A stretch of DNA of 64,000 bases, from positions 316,526,893 through 316,590,892 of the forward strand of contig JAUPFV010000002.1 of assembly GCA_036936605.1 (NCBI GenBank). The letters are read 5' to 3'. The stretch's first letter is position 1; every line of letters starts with the position of its first letter. Source of the stretch: Limnanthes douglasii subsp. nivea. Lineage: Eukaryota > Streptophyta > Magnoliopsida > Brassicales > Limnanthaceae. This document shows, in pieces, positions 36,986 through 48,920 of the stretch. The position numbers and the translations under genes are program-made. The notes beneath the pieces were generated by a model that was given only the letters and a program-made list of their open reading frames with translations, was not told the origin of the DNA and searched no databases.

Positions 36986-38911
36986 TAATAAATGTAGCAA
37001 TCATTGACTAATCATTGGACCTTTCCCCCGAAATTGGAATGTCCTTTATATAGTACATGGGGTAGGTTCTGACTTTACATATTTATCCTATCATAGGTGG
37101 ATCTTCTCACCCCGCTCCTTTACTATTTGTAAATAAGTTCACTAGTTATTACATATTACCCCCTCAACTCTTATGGTTGCCTTAGTTTCTCCCTTGACAT
37201 TTAATCACATCAATTTAAACCTTTTATTTATCATATTAAAGCTTATTTCTCACCATATTTTCCTTCCTATATCAAGATTAACTCATAATCCTCGATTTTT
37301 TTTTAAATAGTATCAAACATGGTGTATAATATCTGAAGGAAATAGAAACTTTAAACATTAAGTAAAATAAAACAAGTTATGTAGTGATATATAATGCTAA
37401 TCTTGAGTCCAAGTGATATTTTCAAAACGTAAGTGTTAACTAGATGTCTCTCAGTAATGATAAAAAGGCTATTAGCTGATTGAGCAAATCAACCCATCAA
37501 TTGCCCTTAGTTATGATCCTTCATGTGAGCTATTTTTTATTTACTTTAGTGTTTTCCTGTAACCCGTGTCTTAACTGACGGCCAAATCTATTTCGGGATT
37601 ATTAAAGCTCTCAACATGCATTTAACCTCTAAATTGGTTGAACCATATAGTGTTAGTATTTTATATACGTTATTCGACTCTCAAATAACATATTCTTTTA
37701 CACTATTTATCCTAAGATAATGGGTTTGTTTTTTTTGTTTTTTAGTATTATTCTTCACATTCATTGGTTGGGGCGGACCCTCATGTCATTATAATTTTTT
37801 TAGGGGCTTGGAAATGGGTTGGAAGGAAAAAGAGCATTGACAATCCTACTATTACAGCTGCAAGGGAAGCATTGTTGTCTGCCTCATTTTGGTCGTCCTT
37901 TTTATGATTGTCAATATCGAAGGTGTATTATACACAGCCTGAAATATGTACTAAAGAATATATCAATTGTAAATAAGTTTTAGAACTTCGTGGACCAGTA
38001 TTGGGCAGTGTATGCTCATAAATCTATAAAAGCTTATTTGCCTCGCTACTTATTGCTTGACCACAAACATCCAAACAATGGGAATAAATATGTAAACTGA
38101 GTAAGGTTCATATAAGAAATATAATTTATGTTAATGTATGATAAAAATAAAGAATTAAGAATAAGTTTGAGAGTAAGACCATCGTCCAATCCATGATTTG
38201 GATCTACTATGGCTTTTCTAGATGCGACATGTCCGATTTAAAGATTATTTGTCATCGGTTCTAGACACCAATAAAAAATGAAGGTTAGCTTTTAGTGTTT
38301 ATCATATTTAGGAAGGTCATTTATAATCTTATGGTGATTTTAAGAAATCTTTATGAGGTCATATACTCTTATGGCCCACCCAAGCCTTGAATGTGTTAAG
38401 GTTTTTTTTGGCTCGACTAGATATCCACAATCTCAATGAATGTTATTAGTTTGAGATGAACATATATTTAAACCTTATAGTCAAAGACACTGGTGTATAA
38501 CACAACCTCATAATCAATGATCGATACACGTGTCTCACCGAAGGTTGGAATCCAAATCTTTACATTCAAAAGGATACCTCATTTAAGTCTGTATATATCT
38601 AGTGATAAATCGTCAAAATATATGAATTTTATACTTTGTAAACTGCTAGCATATTCAGGTTGAGATTCATGATAAATTTTTCTTTGGTGTTGGCTGTTGG
38701 ATATTTCTCTGTCTCTCACTTGGTTTCTATGGGTGTCAGTAATTATAGGTTGTATTATCTAAAAATTAAACTTAAGAAACTATTTAGAAAAATCGGTGGC
38801 CTGTCTTGTGAGGGTTGAATGTGGGTTCATCAAGCTTGCTCTTGGGATCCCAAGAAAAGTCAAGTTACACGAACGGATCCTAATAAAAGTACTCTTCATG
38901 TAATAGAATAA

Positions 38912-39241
38912 AAGGGGTTTTAATGGACTATTAACCTCATTAACAACTAATGGATATGTTTTGTCCTCTCATTCTTCTTCGGAACATATTGACTAAATAT
39001 TTTCATCCCAAAAAATGAGAGAGCTAATCAAATCTACATCAATGTACAATCTTTCATTGGAAACTTTACAATTCATTACCTCTTGTAGGTTATAACGATA
39101 TTTTTATTTACCCATTACAGTAAAAAAAAAGAGAGGTTACCATATTAATAATAGGCCTCAGACGGATGTCTTCTCTTAGAAAAATGGAATAAAAATCGAA
39201 AAAGCCCAAATTACTCCCCTAACATCTCTTACGAGTCACCA
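38912..39241 (+). repeat. Left arm of a perfect 330-bp inverted repeat
   Basis: Compared line by line, every base of 38912-39241 pairs with the reverse complement of 39475-39804. There is no substitution or gap, and paired coordinates sum to 78716 throughout. This arm is in the orientation found in repeat copy B (about 43065-43400), so it is the ancestral arm. Confidence 0.97.
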
Positions 39242-39474
39242 TATACTAATGGTTAGTGAAGCAAAAGAGGATAAAAAGTATGAGTACTTAATTTATAAAT
39301 ATTGATGAATGATGTTACTCTCTTTTAAATGCTCACACCTTAGTAGAGAGATTTAATTATATGAATACGAAGGACTATATGAATTCTCATGTTCAATTCA
39401 TCCGAGGAATCTTACACCTCAGCCAAGATATCAACTGAGTAGTTATTAAACCGTCTGAGCTATTAATCGAATAT

Positions 39475-39804
39475 TGGTGACTCGTAAGAGATGTTAGGGG
39501 AGTAATTTGGGCTTTTTCGATTTTTATTCCATTTTTCTAAGAGAAGACATCCGTCTGAGGCCTATTATTAATATGGTAACCTCTCTTTTTTTTTACTGTA
39601 ATGGGTAAATAAAAATATCGTTATAACCTACAAGAGGTAATGAATTGTAAAGTTTCCAATGAAAGATTGTACATTGATGTAGATTTGATTAGCTCTCTCA
39701 TTTTTTGGGATGAAAATATTTAGTCAATATGTTCCGAAGAAGAATGAGAGGACAAAACATATCCATTAGTTGTTAATGAGGTTAATAGTCCATTAAAACC
39801 CCTT
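39475..39804 (-). repeat. Right arm of a perfect 330-bp inverted repeat
   Basis: Exact reverse complement of 38912-39241, separated from it by a 233-bp unique spacer (39242-39474). No such inverted segment exists in repeat copy B, so this arm is a secondary inverted duplication. Transcription through the locus would give a 330-bp perfect hairpin RNA. Confidence 0.97.
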
Positions 39805-39969
39805 AAATGTTTTAAATATGGTGATTGAAGTCTGAGAGTTACAATTTAGTAGTCTTTAAACACGTGTCAAGAAAGACAACTAAAATCTGTGTATAATGTT
39901 TTAAATATGCATGCTTGATTTACATCGATCATATGACTAAAACTTTACACCTATAAAAAAAATAACACT

Positions 39970-40815
39970 CAAGAAAAAAGCAATAAGGGTCCTTCAATAA
40001 AGTATAACTCAGCTAGCCGAACTCTCATGAAGGTAAGGTATGAATGACCAATCCTTTAGATGTTAAATGTGGGGCCTCGACCATCAAAGCCTCCAATAAA
40101 GAGAATGGTTGGCTGGATGACCGAGCCTTAGGATTCGACCAGTATACATGGTACCCAGATATATAGGATTTAATGACGGTTTTTATTATATTCTAAATGA
40201 AAGATTTAAATATTCGGGTTTGATAGTTAGTAGGACCAAGAGAACCTCATTTCTGACATTATTTTACCAAATTTTTTATGATCGACCCAGTCTAACCATT
40301 GCATGAAATTGCTTTCATTTCCTTCGTCGACCCATAATTTTCTAAGGTTAAATAGTATTTATTTGCATTATTTTCTCTCTCGACAAACTAGTCTTTTTCT
40401 TTAAGTTTGACTGGTAAAGATTATCATGAGCCGCATTGGAGATAATTTTTTATGAAACATTAAAAGATGTTACGTCTAATAATTGATTCGAGCAATATTA
40501 TAGTCCTTCCTTATTGCACTCACAAAAACTAGGGGACTACTGATAAAATAACTATTCGTCGGATTATGTTTTGGTTTTCCAGATATATTTTGTGAACATA
40601 TATACATTTATGGACTACATGTATAAAGAACCCATATTCAAAAATGATAGAAATCAAAGCAAGTAAGTAAACAATAAAATAAAACACAAACCTTATTTAG
40701 GCCAAGTACTTGGTTGAAAGACTAGACGTCATTTTCTATGTTTATTTTTAGTCACTCCCTTAGAAGTAGAGTTAAAAAAGATGAACAAAACAAATATAGC
40801 AAGATGATGAATATC
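39970..40815. other. Spacer between repeat copies A and B
   Basis: No ORF, structural RNA or recognisable transposon end. Phrases such as CTCGACCATCAAAGCC and GGTTGGCTGGATGACCGAGCC are of higher GC than the surroundings and look like old LTR-type sequence. No second copy in the window supports this. Confidence 0.3.
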
Positions 40816-40819
40816 CGAA

Positions 40820-43760
40820 TCTAAAGGGGGTTGGCATCAATAACTTCGTGTTCCTCATTAGATATGTCTCTTTATTTTCTTATGGAAAATTAATCTTGAC
40901 GCTTTCAGGATGATTATCTTCTAGATTTTACAACCATAAACTCCCCAAAAAGGTCAACAGACATCTTGTGGATTCCAAGTATCATGTATGGCTCGGATAT
41001 TGGCCCCTTGGAGTGATGTGGCCTTCATGCATTGATTTATTATGGCTTTGATTGTTTTTTTCTTAGATGCCTCTATTTCATATGCTAACTTATATAACCT
41101 TTTAATTTCAGCAAGCATCTCATGATAATTATACTTATAGGCTTTGGTTTATGCGTTTTTTTTGCTAATTTTTCTTATAAAGGTACACTAACTTCATCTC
41201 ATGGTTAGTTATCATCCTTTATAAACGTTTTAAATCTCAATAGTATAACATTTTACCTATTTTGTTTTGTCTCAAGCTCTTTGAATTCTTTGATTAGTTT
41301 AATGGGTGCTCGTATAATGGTTGAAAAATCTAGTAAAGTTAAATCATGGTCATCAATCGTCCTTGAATAATGTCAAACATGTTGTACATTATCTGAAGGA
41401 AATAAAGTTTGTATGCATTGGGTCAGATAAAATATCGTATACGGTGATAAAAAAAGCTAACATCGAGACCAAATAAGATATACCAAGCGCAAATGATGGC
41501 TAGCTTTATCTCATGAACAATGGGAAATCATTTGGTTGATTGAGCAAAACGACCCATCATTTCCCCTAACTGTTTAGCTTTCATGGAAGCTAATTTTTAC
41601 CGTACTTAGATTTTTTGGCTTCCACCCATGTCTCAGATAGTGGTCTGCTCTGCTTATTCCGTTTTTGAGTTTTTGACATTCGTTAACCTCCAACACTAGT
41701 TGAACCCTTTAGCGCCAGCCTACCATGTATGATAGCCAAAACTTAAAAAGAATTTATTTCATTTATCATTTTATATTATAAGATAAGGTTTTTTTTGCAC
41801 TCTCATTCTTTAACTTCTTTCGGTTGGGGGATACTCTTCGACCTTTGAACATCTTATGAGGGGCTCGACAGCCAAACAGTAGTAAAAGTATCACTCAAAG
41901 TCATGTCATTACAACTATAATGGAAGCATTAACGTCTGCCTTATATTGGTCATCTGTCGCATCGGTTCTTCACATTGATAGTTGTGTTATCCATGAGCTA
42001 ATATTCAGACTGAAACAATTTTCGATATTAGACAAGTTGTAAAATTTATTGGACCATTGTTAGGCAGCGTGCGCTTCTAAATCTGCAAAAACCTATTTGT
42101 TTTGGCACCTCTTGTCTTATAAAAAAGGTCCAAACTTTTAAAAGAAACATGTAAAAAAATAAGGCTTAAACGAGAAATATAATTTAAGTTAATATAAAAA
42201 AATAATAAAGTAATCATTTTCTAGAGTAAGCTCGGTTTTCGACCTATGGTTTGGATCCCTTAATGTGGTTGTTTCAACTACAATATATCCAATGTGGGGG
42301 ATTTGTTGTCACCAGTTCCCCATGCACCACTTAAAAAAATATCTTATTCCCATTTATGTCAGACTCGAGAAAGTCATCAACTATCGAGTGGTGATTTTAG
42401 ATTGCTATATAATAAAAGTATATTTGGGAATTCATTGAAAAATGGGAGACTGAAACTAATCTTTCTATATAAAAATAGATCTTTGTCATATGATATTGTG
42501 GTTGTCATCAGTCGTCTATGTGTTCTTATTTGATTGGCTCGGGAAAATATTTATTAGCTTGGATAATCCTATAAGTTTGGGATGAAGAGATATTCAATCT
42601 CATCATTCAAAGATATAGATGTATAATAGAACTTGGGAAGAAATAACTAAGGTAGGGGTATGCCTACAGATTGAAAGTCAAATCTTACGTATGGAGGAAT
42701 ACATCATTTAAACCGAACGCTAGCTAATGATGAGGGTTTATAATATATGTGTTTGATACATTTTAAATTGGTTAGTAACCCAACTTGAGATTTATGACAA
42801 CAATGTCATGGGTCGTGTCTGTTGAAGGTTGCTCCGCATCTCACTCAGTTTCTGAGGTATCAGAAATTGTAGGTCGAATTGTCCGATATTTTTTTCTTTC
42901 TCTGAACAGGATCCTAAGACTCAACTTGAGAAACCATTTCAGGGTATGAATGCGGCTTCTCTGCGAGGGTCGGTTGTGGGTTCGACAAGATTGCTCTCAG
43001 ACTTCTAAAAACATCAAACCACGTTAGCGGATTTTAATATGAGTTTGCCTTATCTTATACCTAAAGAATTTATTGGGTCTATTAACCTTAATAACAACTA
43101 CTTGTCACATTTCATTCTCTTCTTTCTCTCCAATACTCATCAATTTGACCCTTTCACCACCAAAATATGAGAGTAATCTGCATCGTAATATGATCTCTTT
43201 TAAAATATTTAAGCTTCATTACCTTTTTCAGTTGATAAATGTATTTTTTATTCATTATAATAGAATAAAAAATATAAGAGGTTACCTCACGATTAAGGGG
43301 GCTCCAACAGATGGTTTGGTCATAGAAGAAGTTGAAGGAATGTCGAATAAGTCCATAATTATTAGTAACAGCTCGGACATATCGACAATAATTGATTAAC
43401 TACTCTAACGGGTCGGGTCGACGACACTCGACTAACAGTTCGACGGAAGCGTAAGATAAATCCGATGAATATAACAAAATAATTTGCGAGGTTAACGCAA
43501 ATCACATAACTAACTTCTCTAACAATGTGTGAGCTTCTAAAAAACAGTAGCATCCTCCACCACTATCTGTAAGATAAGTAATCATACTTTGTCTTTTCGT
43601 CTATTTTATTAAACATTTGTCTAGGGCGCACAAAGTACAAGAGTCACAATTCAGTGTTCTATAAACAGAGGTAAAGAAAAATAGCTAAAACTTGTATATA
43701 ACGTTTTAAATATGCATGCTACATGTAAAAAAAACCTCGAAAAATACACAATAAGAAACC
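40820..43760. repeat. Long dispersed repeat, copy B
   Basis: Diverged partner of copy A at 36.36-39.97 kb. On the minus strand at about 40950-41340 it holds a coding-like stretch (YHEMLAEIKRLYKLAYEIEA, KKKTIKAIINQCMKATSLQG, NIRAIHDTWNPQDVC) that ends at a stop and is missing from copy A. It is charged and helical, without an identifiable domain. A gag-like or antisense-ORF coiled coil of a Tat element is possible. Confidence 0.55.
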
Positions 43761-43778
43761 TCCACATGTTTATTCCTA

Positions 43779-44735
43779 GGGTATGGCTATATAAACCCAA
43801 ATGTGGTTTAAGTATACTCAAAAAACGTAGTTGACTTTTGTTTGACTTTTTTAGGACAAAAAAACCCTTGAACTTTCATTTAATATCTGAATTGCCACTA
43901 AGTAAAAAAAACACTAAGTATATCCTAGATATGCCCAATTCACAATACAATCTATTCGGCTATGTATATCCCAAAAAACACAACTCCCTACTAGATCAAA
44001 CCCCATATTACTACAATTTTGTGAAATTCTTCAAATTATTCTTGAACATTCAAAGTTGCCTCAAGAACATTCAAACTCTTTTCAAATTTTTTTAAACTTC
44101 TTCTAATAAAAACACAAAATCAAACATAAATAAACCAAAATTAAGGTAAAAAACTTGTTTTTTTAGGAAGTTTTTTTTTAAAAAAAAGTAAAGATTTAAT
44201 TATTAAAAAAATCATAATTGTAGGGTGTTTGGAGGCCATTTTCCGGCTGGAATTCGGTCGGAAAATGGACGGCAGCGAAGGCTGAGCGTACCATAGGTAC
44301 AGGGGGGGCGTACCGGCTGATACGCCCCCCTTGTACCATCGATACAAAGGGTCTGTACCAGCCGATAGAGGCGTATCGTACGTGTTGGTACGCTTAGCCT
44401 TCGCTGCCGGCCATTTTCCGGCCATAAAATGGCCTCCAAACACCCTAAAATTGTGATTTTTTTACCTAATTCAACCATAACCCTAATTTTGATACTAAGA
44501 CTAAGTTTCAATATTTTAGTTCGCCGGATTTTAGTTCACCAAATAAATTAAAGAGAAGTTAGAGAGTGTAAGAGAGTGTAAGAGAAAAAATGAGGTGGAT
44601 GAAGGTTAGTAAAAAAAAACCTTATATACCCAGAAAATGGTATTTTTATCAAAATTTAGATAAACTTATACCACATTTGAGTAAACTCAAAATTGAGTAT
44701 ACTTAAACCACATTTGGGTATATATAGCTTGACCC
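43779..44735. mobile_element. Mutator-like foldback MITE, 957 bp
   Basis: Terminal inverted repeats start GGGTATGGCTATATAAACCC (left) and GGGTCAAGCTATATATACCC (complement of right) and both continue AAATGTGGTTTAAGTATACT. The flanking 9-mers TTATTCCTA (43770-43778) and TTATTCTTA (44736-44744) match at 8 of 9 positions, the duplication size of Mutator-like elements. The inverted similarity continues, imperfectly, to a GC-rich core at 44221-44446. No transposase is encoded. The whole unit would fold back on itself. Confidence 0.8.
44221..44446. repeat. GC-rich hairpin core with own inverted termini
   Basis: The left end TAGGGTGTTTGGAGGCCATT is matched by the complement of the right end (44425-44446). 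Further in, GGCAGCGAAGGCT, GAGCGTACC, GGTAC and TACGCC pair with inverted partners, giving a nearly continuous stem. GC content is far above the surrounding sequence. It could be a separate nested MITE (no clear direct target duplication) or the inner end of the long terminal inverted repeats. Minus-strand ORFs here are by-products of the high GC content. Confidence 0.7.
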
Positions 44736-44744
44736 TTATTCTTA

Positions 44745-45567
44745 ACCCCCAATTAAATATAATTGGGCCATTCGAACTCTTATAAAAGTAAAATATGGAT
44801 AACCTACCACTCAAATGTGAAAAAGTGGACCTCCGTCACCAAAATCCAAAAAATAAAAGAATTTAAAATTCCGTAAACATACATGGTATCCAAATATAAA
44901 AGTTTCATTTGCGATTAATTATGGTCTAATAATAAATGATCTAGATATTAGGATTGCGATAAATTATAATCTAATATACGATCTAAACACTTGTCTTGAA
45001 AATAAATAAAATAAAATAAATCATTTATAATACTAATTTACCAAAAAAAATCATCCTCACCATTGTACAACATCTCGTTAAATACATTATTTTTCTTTCG
45101 AAAAAAAAAACTATTTCCATAAATTCACCTTGCGAAAATTTTCATGAAATTACTATTTAAATATGTCTAACAACTGATCGAGCATCGTTGATCGGACCAT
45201 AGCAATTATTCATTTCTAAAAGAACACTGGTACTATTTTCATATTTTAATATTTTAATATTATTCTCTCCTTTAAGACTATGTTTATGTGTAGGTAGATC
45301 AACTTGTCGGTCCTAACGGCCGGTAAAAAACCGAACCTCTACCATAAAATTTAGAAACGATTTAAATAGTTATTTTTGTTTTTTTATCTATATATGCCCA
45401 TTAATTTTATTTCTATTTTCATATTTAAAATTTTACATTACAATGACTTACTTTTATGTCTATGTGACTGGTATTTTTTATCAAAGTATGCGATATACTT
45501 CAAATCTCAGAATTAGATTGGCAAACAATTTCCATCTTATTAAAGTTTCTTGGTTTTCACTCCTGCG

Positions 45568-45627
<60 letters not shown>

Positions 45628-45870
45628 GTAGGTTTAAGAGAAACTTGAAGTACACTCCTCTTCTCTTCTTGGATCTTGCTTCACAATAACTATATCCCAC
45701 AGCTACTTAAATCTTTGTTTAAAATATTTCATTCTCATTTTAGATTCAGAAAACTTTATATCTTTCTCTATACTAATACAACAAATTCACAAATGAATAA
45801 TATAACACCTCTCCTTATTTTTATTATTTTCGTACAATCCGCAAAGATAAATAAAACTGAATGTTGCGTT
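44745..45870. other. Intergenic, 3' side of the EEP-fold gene
   Basis: AT-rich with no gene. A long AT microsatellite occupies 45574-45622. The part nearest 45871 is probably 3' UTR of the minus-strand gene. Confidence 0.5.
45574..45622. repeat. AT dinucleotide microsatellite, about 49 bp
   Basis: Uninterrupted alternating AT. An ORF ending in repeated Ile-Tyr is only its translation. Confidence 0.95.
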
Positions 45871-45871
45871 T

Positions 45872-48800
45872 TTAGTCTTGCTCTTGCTCTTGCGTATCAC
45901 TAGGTGGGTCAGGCATTCTTACCGTTCTAGGAAGCATAAACTCTGCAAATAAGGGGTATCGAGCAGACGGATAGAATCCATCAATGTTATCACTCACAAC
46001 TTCACACATAACTGGAATCAATGACCTGCCTCTAAACAGAAGCCAATCTATGTGTAAATCCTGGGTTTGTCGGTCCCAACAGAGACAGAGTGCTCTTAGG
46101 ACCAGTTTCAAAAACTCGAGAGCTCCTTGTTTATCACCTGTTGATATTACATACATATTATATACACTGGACTATAAACATAACATTTACTATTCATAAT
46201 GATTAACGTTTATATCTTAAATTTTCTTAAGACCGACTGACCGAGTACATCTACTGATGACCTTTTGAGAACTTGGGATACAAGCAAGTCTCTTTTGCTG
46301 AAACAGTAGAAAAAAATAAATAGGTGATTTAAGTTTACCTTTATATCCATGATAAGTGCGTATGAGTGAGGCATTTTTCCTGACTCGGGCACTGGGCCAT
46401 GCATCCCTCATATCTCCCATAACACCATGTTCTCTGCAGGCACGTATGGAGAAAAGCCATCAGGCAATCTAGTCAGTCCCTATCAGGAAAAAGACTATGA
46501 GATACACACCTATAACTTTCTTGGACGTACTAAAAAAAGCTAATCTTGGTAATTTTAACAAAACAAGAACTAGATAACGAACACATCTCCCCAATCACGC
46601 ACCAGCAAGGTGAAATACAGCACACTGAACAAATAAATAAATGGACCTTCGTTTCACAAGAATTTTGTATTTCAATATGTAACTTTCTTGCTAGTTCTTT
46701 CAATGCCTCACCTAACCAACCCATGTATAGGGTGTAATATCTTGGTACTAAAACAGTACTAGTGTATGTAACTTTTTCATAATCTACCTTCCACATTATA
46801 CATATAATCCAACATCTTGCTTTCTACTGATGATCACATAGTAATAGCAGTATCAATTAAAAAACTTTAGGGGATGAAGTCTTCTAAAGATATTAACTAG
46901 GAGGGAACTACAGAATACCTTGATCTGCCGAGCAGAAAACGGCCAGTGGTTGATTCCTTTTGGGTGTTGAAGCCTCCACAGTATACAACTGGTAAGCTAG
47001 GAGGTAAAGACGCAATATGTTGCCAAGTGAGTAAAGCACTTCGCCTACGAGCACGAGGACTGTGCTCATCCAGATTTGTATTAACTATCTGAAATGAAAA
47101 ACCTGGTGGCTCAACTCCTCTAAGCTGGAATGTGTGGTGTCATGTCAAAGAAATGAAATCTTAATATAAAGATTACCAACTGTGCTGGAATCAATGGTTT
47201 GAGCAATGTTTGGATATAAATATTATACTTTTAATAAAGTTCATGTTCATCGAAGCACATATAAGATTCTGTTCATCAAATCAACTTCTAGATCTATACA
47301 TATAATAAAGGATATTGCCCATGTTGCAATGGATGGAACTGTAGAACCCCATGCGGTGCTTCCAGGAACAGAAGGAGCCTCGGACAACCAAAAAGTTCCA
47401 CCCTCGAGCAATTCTACCTTCATTTTAGTGAAATCACGACAGTAAGGTGGGCTAATAGAAAAACTAAATGGATAGCTGCATTAGTAGTTAAAAACTGATA
47501 CTATACCTTTTCTTTGTCATAGAAGATGGTGCAATGCTCATCAGAAGTGTCTACGGGGCCTTTTCGAGATACACCAAATTGATCATATCCTGAACAAACA
47601 GAAACAAGAACTAACAAGGTGAATGCACAATAACAAGGTCCCATACGTCAACAGAAATAAAGACTTGTTCTTTGATAACAAGACATCTAAGCGTCCAAAG
47701 TTGACCATTACCATCTTGTCAAAAATAAAATTGAAAATAATGAAAACGAATTCTCCTGCATAGAGTTACATTTCTAATTAACAATACTTCAAGGCTACAC
47801 GATTCACCAGTCGTCGAGAATATACATGATGCACAACAGAATTAACCATTCTATCTGGTCAAATTTGAGAATAAGTAGTCCTAATTCCAATACCAGTGTC
47901 GTAACAGTTTCTATAGATGTAGGACGCACTGACTTATCTAGAGTAAATTTTGTCACCAACCATTTACACACACCAAAAATACAAATCTCAAGTTGAAAAA
48001 CTAAGCTTGGTTCTAAGTTCGAACTCTTATAATATTATAAAAGACCAAAAACAATTGACTCCGGCCTCCTGACGACTATATTTAAACTGGAAACAAGAGA
48101 TATTCAAATAAGTCTAGTAGGAACACAATCAACAGAAAAATCCAAACAAGAAATGGAGGTAACACAAAGAAACAGAAACCCCAAGTGTCTTCAACTCTTT
48201 ACAATTTTGGCTGATGCAAAAAAATCAAAACATTTTAAACCATCACATCACTAGAGTAGACCTTTCAAGTCTCCCTTTTTTTTTTGTCTCATTGACAAGT
48301 ATGATTATAGACACTTCCTAAGTCAATCACCACACATTCAATGTGATAGATGGCACCAGTGGATAGATACTGAAGTGATATTTCAGTTCAAAGTTTATAG
48401 AAGCAACATTTCTGTTTGAGACTGTGAGTCAAAACAAACATAAGTTACCTGGCAAACCCTGCTGAAGATATTCCAATTGTGATTTCACACCTGAAACAAA
48501 CAACATCTGATAATAGTTAAATGGATGTAGTTGGAGGCTTATTCCCAATTCACACGCCATACAAGTTAACTCAAACGAAACTTCAAAGCAAAGACAAATA
48601 AATCTCGACCCTTACTATTGAAGAACAGTGACAGCTTCTAAACATTCACCGACAAAAACTTGAAAATTTATACAAGTACACCAAAAACCCATCATCAATA
48701 ACTAAAATTAATAGACCCCCGGATCACCAATTTATAAAAAAAAAAAAAATCAGAAACATATAAATTAGAAGAAGTTACCTTGTTGAGTACATAGAATCAG

Positions 48801-48920
48801 TGGAGAGTAACTTGTAATAACACTAATACACAAATCCTTCCTTTTCTCCCACGAATTTAGACTGTCTTCTGGTTGATCTTCAAGGAGATTAAAGGTCATT
48901 ACAGTCAAAGAAACACTCAT
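45872..48920 (-). CDS. Endonuclease/exonuclease/phosphatase-fold protein, probably non-catalytic; seven exons
   Basis: Exons in coding order: 48779-48920, 48449-48490, 47507-47589, 47316-47417, 46919-47133, 46339-46433 and 45872-46137, giving 314 residues. Introns are GT-AG except intron 4, which is AT-AC (U12 type). The start is the ATG at 48920; the apparent upstream extension begins only at TTG. The fold is recognised from MTFNLLEDQPED (9-19), GGTFWLSEAPSVPGS, FSFQIVNTNLDE (136-146), ARRRSALLTWQHIASL, LPVVYCGGFNTQ (170-181), MRDAWPSARVRKN, LHIDWLLFRGRSLIPV and YPSARYPLFAEFMLPR. This matches the small plant group typified, from memory, by Arabidopsis At1g11800. The usual EEP active site is mostly absent: Glu is Gln47, His is Asn143, Asp of GDFN is Gly177 and the final His is Arg286. 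Asn11, Asn179 and Asp257 remain. The biological role is unknown. It is divergently paired with PSMD9. Confidence 0.92.
47134..47315 (-). other. AT-AC U12-type intron (intron 4 of the EEP-fold gene)
   Basis: The intron starts ATATCCTTT, identical to the minor-spliceosome 5' site consensus, and ends CACCAC before the exon ACATTCCAG. A branch site TTCTTTGAC (consensus TTCCTTRAC, 8 of 9) has its A at 47145, 11 nt from the intron end, within the narrow U12 window. Only this choice keeps frame (phase 0) and joins IATWA to TFQLRGVEPP. No usable GT donor lies at the exon end. Confidence 0.9.

Larger units (their letters stand above)
36360..39970. repeat. Long dispersed repeat, copy A
   Basis: Colinear with copy B at 40.82-43.76 kb. 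Shared landmarks: CGAATCTAAAG (36363/40817), GTTGAAAAATCTAGTAA (36574/41319), ATCTGAAGGAAAT (37330/41392), TTGATTGAGCAAA-type text (37478/41532) and GTTTTAAATATGCATGCT (39897/43703). Divergence is high. Relative to B, copy A lacks about 340 bp of coding-like sequence. It has gained about 700 bp (36.6-37.3 kb, including a Stowaway MITE) and the right half of a perfect inverted repeat. It probably belongs to the neighbouring decayed retroelement, but I cannot name the part. Confidence 0.6.

Noticed and set aside
44141..44511. Two overlapping minus-strand ORFs of about 100 codons
   Set aside because: They come from the GC-rich hairpin of the Mutator-like MITE, where stops are rare; no domain and low-complexity composition.
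45443..45625. 60-codon ORF ending in Ile-Tyr repeats
   Set aside because: The end is the AT microsatellite and the start has no coding character.
47316..47417. A GT-AG or GC-AG intron at the end of exon 4 of the EEP-fold gene
   Set aside because: The first GT lies 15 bases further and would insert extra residues and mis-phase the join; a GC donor (TGG/GCAATA) lacks consensus and drops a residue. The U12 AT-AC pair fits sequence, branch site and frame.
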